Shown: positions 6,546 to 8,388 of the stretch, piece after piece
Layout: each line of letters begins with the position of its first letter
How positions within the stretch are numbered: position 1 is the stretch's first letter
Source: Dehalococcoidia bacterium
Lineage (GTDB): Bacteria > Chloroflexota > Dehalococcoidia > JAUYDP01
Direction of reading: 5' to 3'
Assembly (NCBI GenBank): GCA_030691805.1
Contig: JAUYDP010000340.1
Location: forward strand, 1 to 8,388
DNA: 8,388 nucleotides
Made by a program: the position numbers and the translations under genes
The notes under the pieces: model-generated
Told to the model about the DNA's origin: nothing
What the model saw: only the letters and a program-made list of their open reading frames with translations
Database searches by the model: none

Positions 6546-6597
6546 GCAGGCCGGGGGGGTTGGGGGGTGTCCCCCCTCTGCCTACCAAACTGGTGGG
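6546..6597 (+). repeat. Truncated or diverged repeat unit 4
   Basis: The unit starts GCAGGCCGGGGGGGTT, then diverges; the T-rich loop is missing. It forms a compact hairpin GGGGGG-TGT-CCCCCC (6562-6576), and a second one CCTACCA-AAC-TGGTGGG (6581-6597, one wobble). The next gene's ribosome binding site is 35 nt further on. With no T-run after either hairpin, a terminator role is not supported. Confidence 0.65.
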
Positions 6598-6643
6598 GTG
6601 GGGTGTGGCTACCCAGTCTTAGTAACCTCTGGGAGGAAGGTTT

Positions 6644-7084
6644 GTGGACACAAAAGACAGGCGACGCTTTTTAAGCTATCTGGCCGGCGCCCTGGGGGCG
6701 ATGGCCGCCACAGGCGCTTTCTGGCTGCGACGGCAGTCGGAATCCTCAGGCGCCTATCGGATAGTAGACAAGCGTCAGTTGCTCACCGGCGGCCTGGGTC
6801 TTTTTATTGCTTTAGAGCCTGGTGTCACCAAGGAATCACTCAAGGACCTGGGCGACAGTCTGCGAAGCGAGTTCCAGGGACAACCCAATATGGTGGTCAC
6901 GGTCTTTGATGATGCAGAGGCGGCCCAAACAGTTCGTAGAGGCTCGCGAATCGTAGGTGAGGATTTGTTCCAGAAGGCCTTGGCCCATCAGGTGGCCTTG
7001 TATATAAAGGACTCACGCACCGGCCGGCATGTGCTGACCATTTTCGGTGAATCTAAGGAGGAGGTACGCTATGCAGCCGGATAA
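6644..7084 (+). CDS. Small exported or membrane-anchored protein, unknown function
   Basis: This 146-residue protein is not recognised. The N-terminus has a twin-arginine-like motif, DRRRFLS (5-11, fitting RRxFL), followed by a short hydrophobic stretch (12-27). AMA-A at 19-22 is a possible cleavage point, but the segment could equally stay as an anchor. The rest (about 36-140) is a soluble domain with alternating strands and helices, for example LGLFIALEPGVTKESLKDL (51-69), NMVVTVFDDAEAA (82-94) and HVLTIFGES (129-137). This suggests a small alpha/beta domain outside the membrane. The start is GTG, chosen because GGAGG (6632-6636) lies 7 nt upstream and the frame then opens with the signal-like segment. 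The 3' end overlaps the next gene by 14 nt, implying translational coupling and a shared role. Confidence 0.72.
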   Translation: MDTKDRRRFLSYLAGALGAMAATGAFWLRRQSESSGAYRIVDKRQLLTGGLGLFIALEPGVTKESLKDLGDSLRSEFQGQPNMVVTVFDDAEAAQTVRRGSRIVGEDLFQKALAHQVALYIKDSRTGRHVLTIFGESKEEVRYAAG

Positions 7085-7574
7085 AGAGGCAGACGTGCTT
7101 TATAAGGAGACCGTTCTCCTGACCGCCTGGGTGTGGGGTCTGATCGTCCTGGTCCTTGTGTTGTTGCTGGGGTCACTGGTAGCCATCATGGTGTCCGACC
7201 CCTCTCAGAGCGATCTGCTAGGTTTCGTTATAGCCGGCGCCGTGTCTATAGGCGTGGCCTTTGTTGCCTGGAACTACCGGGCCATCGAGATACGCCTTTC
7301 TCGAAAGGCCTTCGAGGCCCGATATGGCATATTCAATAAAACGGTAATCCCTGTTTCTGAGATCGAGAGCTGTAAGTCCACGAACGCCAGCTTCGGCCGT
7401 TATTTCGGAATTGGTGTCAGATTAGGAAGAGACGGGACGTGGGCCTACACAGCATTCTTTGGATCTGCAGTGGAGATACGGCGGCGCTCGCACAAGCCCT
7501 TCGTTGTTTCCAGCAAACGTCCACAGGACCTCTGCCAGAGTATCAACAAAGCGTTGTTAAAGAAAAAGCGCTGA
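7071..7574 (+). CDS. Two-helix membrane protein with probable bacterial PH-like domain
   Basis: This 167-residue protein has two transmembrane segments near the N-terminus (about 17-40 and 49-68). A cytoplasmic domain of roughly 95 residues (70-163) follows. The pattern is RAIEIRLSRKAFEARYGIF (70-88), IPVSEIESC (93-101), FGIGVRLGRDGTWAY (112-126), AVEIRRR (133-139), FVVSSKRPQDLCQSI (144-158). This matches the strand order and closing helix of bacterial PH-type domains (DUF304/bPH2-like) in my judgement, but no catalytic motif is expected and the ligand is unknown. The ATG at 7071 is chosen over an upstream in-frame GTG (7047) because AAGGAGG (7055-7061) lies 9 nt before it. It overlaps the preceding exported protein gene by 14 nt, so the two probably form one operon. 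Confidence 0.65.
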   Translation: MQPDKEADVLYKETVLLTAWVWGLIVLVLVLLLGSLVAIMVSDPSQSDLLGFVIAGAVSIGVAFVAWNYRAIEIRLSRKAFEARYGIFNKTVIPVSEIESCKSTNASFGRYFGIGVRLGRDGTWAYTAFFGSAVEIRRRSHKPFVVSSKRPQDLCQSINKALLKKKR

Positions 7575-7578
7575 GACT

Positions 7579-7606
7579 CCTGGCCTCAATCTATTAGAGG
7601 CCGAGG
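7579..7606. terminator. Possible bidirectional terminator hairpin between convergent genes
   Basis: GGCCTC (7582-7587) pairs with GAGGCC (7597-7602) around a 9-nt loop. CCT/AGG extends it across a bulged G (7579-7581 with 7604-7606). It sits exactly between the PH-like gene and the LUD gene and overlaps the end of the latter. There is no T-run right after it on the + side; on the - side a T-rich stretch follows about 11 nt past the arm. Position supports termination; composition only partly does. Confidence 0.4.
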
Positions 7607-8244
7607 TCCTCTCCAACAAAGACGACGGTTATCCGCCCTGGGCGCGATTCCTTCTCGATGATCAACGTCTTGCCACATAGCCGGTCCGGCGGGTAACATT
7701 CCCCGTCGTGGCAAACGCCGTCGCTGGCGCAGGGCGCAGTGTAGCCTCCCCGCACGGCGACGTTGATCGCGGCGTAGTGACGTGCCCGCTTGAGGGCCTC
7801 CTCCAGGTTGGGCACGATCTTGTTCAAGCCGGCCACCAGGATGACATTAGCGGCTCCATAGACGTATCCGCCAATGCGGCTGCCGCCCCCGTCTATATTT
7901 ACCAGCTCACCGGTCAGCGCGACAGCGTTGATACTTCCCAGACAGTAGTCCGCCGTGGTGGCCTGCCGGCGGAGGTTGTAACGCTCTTCCTCGGTGGACG
8001 CCGCTTTTACTTCGTCGCTAAAGTACTTGTATACGTTGTCGGTAAGAGTATCGGTTATTCCGCACTCTTTCAGTGTCACCGAGCCACCGGTGTTCACTGA
8101 GGACCCCGGCGGGATCATGCCCATGACGGTATTACGGGCATCATCCACGGTCTTGCAATAGATGGCACCGATGTTGCGCCTTTTCAGCTCGGGGATAAGC
8201 TTCTCTAGCTGCTTTTCGTAGTATTCCCGAACGCTAGGGTTCAT
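7594..8244 (-). CDS. LUD-domain protein (LutC/YkgG-type, lactate utilization family)
   Basis: This 216-residue protein has the single-domain LUD (DUF162) pattern: a helical N-terminus (MNPSVREYYEKQLEKLI), GSSVNTGGSVTLKECGI (47-63), TTADYCLGSINAVALTGELVNIDGGGSRIGGYVYGA spread over 97-131, LVAGLNKIVPNLEEAL (136-151), and a C-terminal cysteine cluster (C172, C178, C183, C190) before GKTLIIEKE and VVFVGEDLGL. Family members include LutC of the lactate-oxidising LutABC complex, but no lutA or lutB is visible here, so the substrate is open. The cysteines could bind a metal or an iron-sulfur cluster (inference). The start at 8244 has AAGAGGA about 6 nt upstream; a 29-codon in-frame extension to 8331 would overlap the promoter and is rejected. 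The gene faces the neighbouring operon convergently and is probably transcribed alone. Confidence 0.88.
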   Translation of the reverse strand: MNPSVREYYEKQLEKLIPELKRRNIGAIYCKTVDDARNTVMGMIPPGSSVNTGGSVTLKECGITDTLTDNVYKYFSDEVKAASTEEERYNLRRQATTADYCLGSINAVALTGELVNIDGGGSRIGGYVYGAANVILVAGLNKIVPNLEEALKRARHYAAINVAVRGGYTAPCASDGVCHDGECYPPDRLCGKTLIIEKESRPGRITVVFVGEDLGL

Positions 8245-8293
8245 ATTGGTCCTCTTCTCTCCAGGCTTAATGCAATATAATGGGATTGGCTGA

Positions 8294-8322
8294 ATTTTAC
8301 AACAACCAAACTGGCAAGTCAA
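8294..8322 (-). promoter_or_regulatory. Sigma-70-type promoter for the LUD gene
   Basis: Reading the - strand, TTGACT (8322-8317) is followed by a 17-nt spacer and TAAAAT (8299-8294). Both hexamers match the consensus at five of six positions with ideal spacing. Transcription would start near 8287, leaving a leader of about 43 nt with the AAGAGGA ribosome binding site. Confidence 0.7.
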
Positions 8323-8388
8323 ATCTCCCAAGAGCAGAGAAGATCTATCGAAGGTCCCGGATTCGCCAACCTCCTTCCACTAATTGCA

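Larger units (their letters stand above)
6186..6643. other. Gene-free repeat-rich intergenic region
   Basis: This 458-nt block holds no convincing gene. Short open frames exist on both strands (for example + 6425-6622 and - 6379-6588). They run across the repeats, are rich in Gly, Pro and Arg, and lack a sensible ribosome binding site. The content is four copies of a GC-rich repeat (from 6241), a probable insertion inside the first copy, and the ribosome binding site of the next gene (GGAGG, 6632-6636). I see no clear promoter for that gene. Confidence 0.7.

Noticed and set aside
6241..6597. Integron attC array or CRISPR array
   Set aside because: The units lack attC core sites and cassette genes, and there are no regular unique spacers between short identical repeats.
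6379..6622. Open frames on both strands across the repeat block
   Set aside because: They are GC-rich frames created by the repeats, with biased composition, no ribosome binding site and no recognisable protein character.
8245..8331. 29-codon N-terminal extension of the LUD protein
   Set aside because: It runs through the -10 and -35 elements of the likely promoter and does not look like LUD family sequence.
8323..8388. Partial gene or tRNA at the right edge
   Set aside because: No reading frame with a start signal or recognisable product, and no tRNA arms, could be seen in the last 66 nt.

Overview
The window looks like a chromosomal stretch from a moderately GC-rich bacterium, most likely a member of the Chloroflexota (inference). 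The clues are an extra segment of about 28 residues in the first nucleotide-binding domain of SecA, which I associate with Chloroflexota-type SecA, a PRPP synthetase with an FSNEN motif and a DDEIDTAGS loop, TTG and GTG starts, and many short intergenic repeats. I could not run a database search, so this is an assignment from sequence character only.

Layout. Seven genes lie on the + strand and one on the - strand. From the left: endonuclease IV (nfo, 2-856); a gap with a degenerate palindromic repeat and eight tandem heptamers (about 880-1008); a TatD-like TIM-barrel metal hydrolase (1030-1812); a gap with a widespread-type dispersed repeat, an extended -10 promoter and a leader hairpin; PRPP synthetase (prs, TTG start, 2011-2952); secA (3047-5734); and a small two-helix membrane protein (5784-6185) that follows secA by 49 nt. 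The gene-free block 6186-6643 contains four copies of a 72-74 nt GC-rich repeat. Then come two overlapping genes, a small exported or membrane-anchored protein (6644-7084) and a membrane protein with a likely PH-like domain (7071-7574). A LUD-domain (lactate utilization type) protein (7594-8244, - strand) faces them convergently and has a good promoter of its own.

How the genes relate. This is mostly housekeeping: DNA repair (nfo), nucleotide metabolism (prs) and protein export (secA), followed by less characterised membrane or envelope genes. secA and the small membrane gene could share a transcript, and the 6644/7071 pair is almost certainly co-translated. I found no defence locus, CRISPR array, RNA gene or phage gene.

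The most notable non-coding signal is the repeat block at 6241-6597. Its units keep a common loop sequence, while the flanking arms differ between units 1 and 3 and still pair. Unit 1 also appears to be split by an 87-nt insertion with CTAA at both ends; removing it restores exactly the 72-nt period.
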